Of a stretch of DNA of 64,000 bases, positions 63,490-64,000 are shown piece after piece (the first letter of the stretch is position 1; each line of letters begins with the position of its first letter). This stretch comes from Acidovorax sp. 106 (GTDB lineage: Bacteria > Pseudomonadota > Gammaproteobacteria > Burkholderiales > Burkholderiaceae_C), in contig NZ_RCCC01000001.1 in the NCBI RefSeq assembly GCF_003663825.1, positions 2,860,501 to 2,924,500 of the forward strand. Reading direction: 5' to 3'. Below the pieces are notes generated by a model. The model saw only the letters and a program-made list of their open reading frames with translations, ran no database searches and was not told where the DNA came from. The position numbers and the translations under genes were made by a program.

Positions 63490-64000
63490 ATGATGCTACT
63501 AAAAGTGTAGCTGACGGCGCGGAGCCATCAATCCCTGAAGTGCAAAACGATCTTGAGGCGATGCTGGCCGCTGCCAGCCCGCCACCAGCGGTGGCAGGGC
63601 AGCGCTGCGGTGTGATCGCCATCGTCGGCAAGCCCAACGTGGGCAAGTCCACGCTGCTCAATGCCCTGGTGGGCCAAAAAATCAGCATCACCTCGCGCAA
63701 GGCGCAGACCACGCGCCACCGCATTACCGGCATTCGCACGCGCGAAGCCACGCAGTTCATCTTTGTGGACACGCCCGGTTTTCAGACGCGGCACGCCACC
63801 GCGCTGAACAAGTCGCTCAACAAGACCGTCATGGGCGCCATAGGCGACGTGGACCTGATTTTGTTCGTGGTCGAAGCCGGCAATTTCACTCTGGCTGACG
63901 CCAAGGTGCTGTCGCTCTTCAAGCCCGGCATTCCCACGCTGCTGCTGGCCAACAAGCTCGACATGGTCAACCGCCGCGCCGAGTTGGCGCCCTGGCTCAA
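63486..64000 (+). CDS. era: GTPase Era (3' end outside window)
   Basis: Starts at ATG 63486 overlapping rnc; about 171 residues are visible. GTPase motifs: G1 [17 protein letters not shown]2 TTRHRITG, G3 [10 protein letters not shown]4 NKLDM. Binds the 3' end of 16S rRNA during 30S assembly. The N-terminal extension of about 37 residues is longer than in E. coli, and its first part ([12 protein letters not shown]) comes from palindromic element copy G. Confidence 0.95.
   Translation, partial: MNDATKSVADGAEPSIPEVQNDLEAMLAAASPPPAVAGQRCGVIAIVGKPNVGKSTLLNALVGQKISITSRKAQTTRHRITGIRTREATQFIFVDTPGFQTRHATALNKSLNKTVMGAIGDVDLILFVVEAGNFTLADAKVLSLFKPGIPTLLLANKLDMVNRRAELAPWL
63492..63524 (+). repeat. dispersed palindromic element, copy G (partial, inside era)
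   Basis: GATGCTACTAAAAGTGTAGC, then TGACGGCGC, match the left half of the family. It is read in the same frame as copies A and B (A-x-x-x-V-A-x-x-A). Confidence 0.6.

Overview
The window is a 64 kb, high-G+C, gene-dense piece of a betaproteobacterial chromosome. Protein sequences and gene order point to Burkholderiales, most likely Comamonadaceae (Acidovorax-like). The best evidence is the right-hand 20 kb, which carries the conserved run yceD-rpmF-plsX-fabH-fabD-fabG-acpP-fabF, then rpoE-rseA-rseB-mucD(degP)-lepA-lepB-rnc-era. Divergent rne/rluC, queF, yaaA, maf and sppA fit the same picture. No rRNA, tRNA, CRISPR array, prophage or insertion sequence was found.

Layout. (1) 1-6.7 kb: penicillin-binding protein 1C with an internal 39-bp tandem repeat, a membrane diguanylate cyclase and an FMN alpha-hydroxy-acid dehydrogenase. 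(2) 6.8-11.6 kb: an ECF sigma factor with a RskA-type anti-sigma factor, flanked by a DUF3455 lipoprotein gene and by a DUF3034 gene followed by an exported truncated haemoglobin and a cupredoxin-like protein. Three copies of one promoter-like motif (TTGAATCCA-N11-CNNNCGTAT) precede the sigma gene, the lipoprotein gene and the DUF3034 gene, so this reads as one envelope/haem/copper regulon. (3) 11.7-19.8 kb: a polyamine-type ABC transporter with a three-subunit HcnABC/opine-oxidase-like dehydrogenase, divergent from an IclR regulator with a large inverted-repeat operator. (4) 19.9-23.2 kb: a lower-G+C island of small unknown genes with two convincing integron attC sites, no integrase, and a diverged ~100-bp direct repeat on both sides. 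(5) 23.2-31.2 kb: a LysR regulator with a perfect TACTTCAT-N11-ATGAAGTA operator, divergent from an amaB-like dehydrogenase, FAD oxidase, amino-acid binding protein, aminotransferase and ThDP enzyme, probably lysine/pipecolate-type catabolism. (6) 31.2-36.2 kb: a hipBA module with nested palindromic operators and an apparently leaderless hipB, then dinB and a PAS-containing chemoreceptor. (7) 36.5-47.9 kb: housekeeping genes including queF, a prolyl-4-hydroxylase-like oxygenase, yaaA, rne, rluC, a HAD phosphatase, a Rieske protein, sppA, a tetrapyrrole-type methyltransferase and maf. (8) 47.9-64 kb: the fatty-acid, sigma-E and lepA-to-era clusters, with a candidate 65-nt structured RNA just upstream of lepA.

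A short palindromic repeat occurs at seven places. It lies between genes and also inside genes. In pbpC, the cupredoxin gene and era it is read in the same frame, and in the cupredoxin gene it encodes most of the signal peptide. In fabH it supplies the stop codon.

All calls are by eye. Family names rest on recognised motifs; no database search was run.
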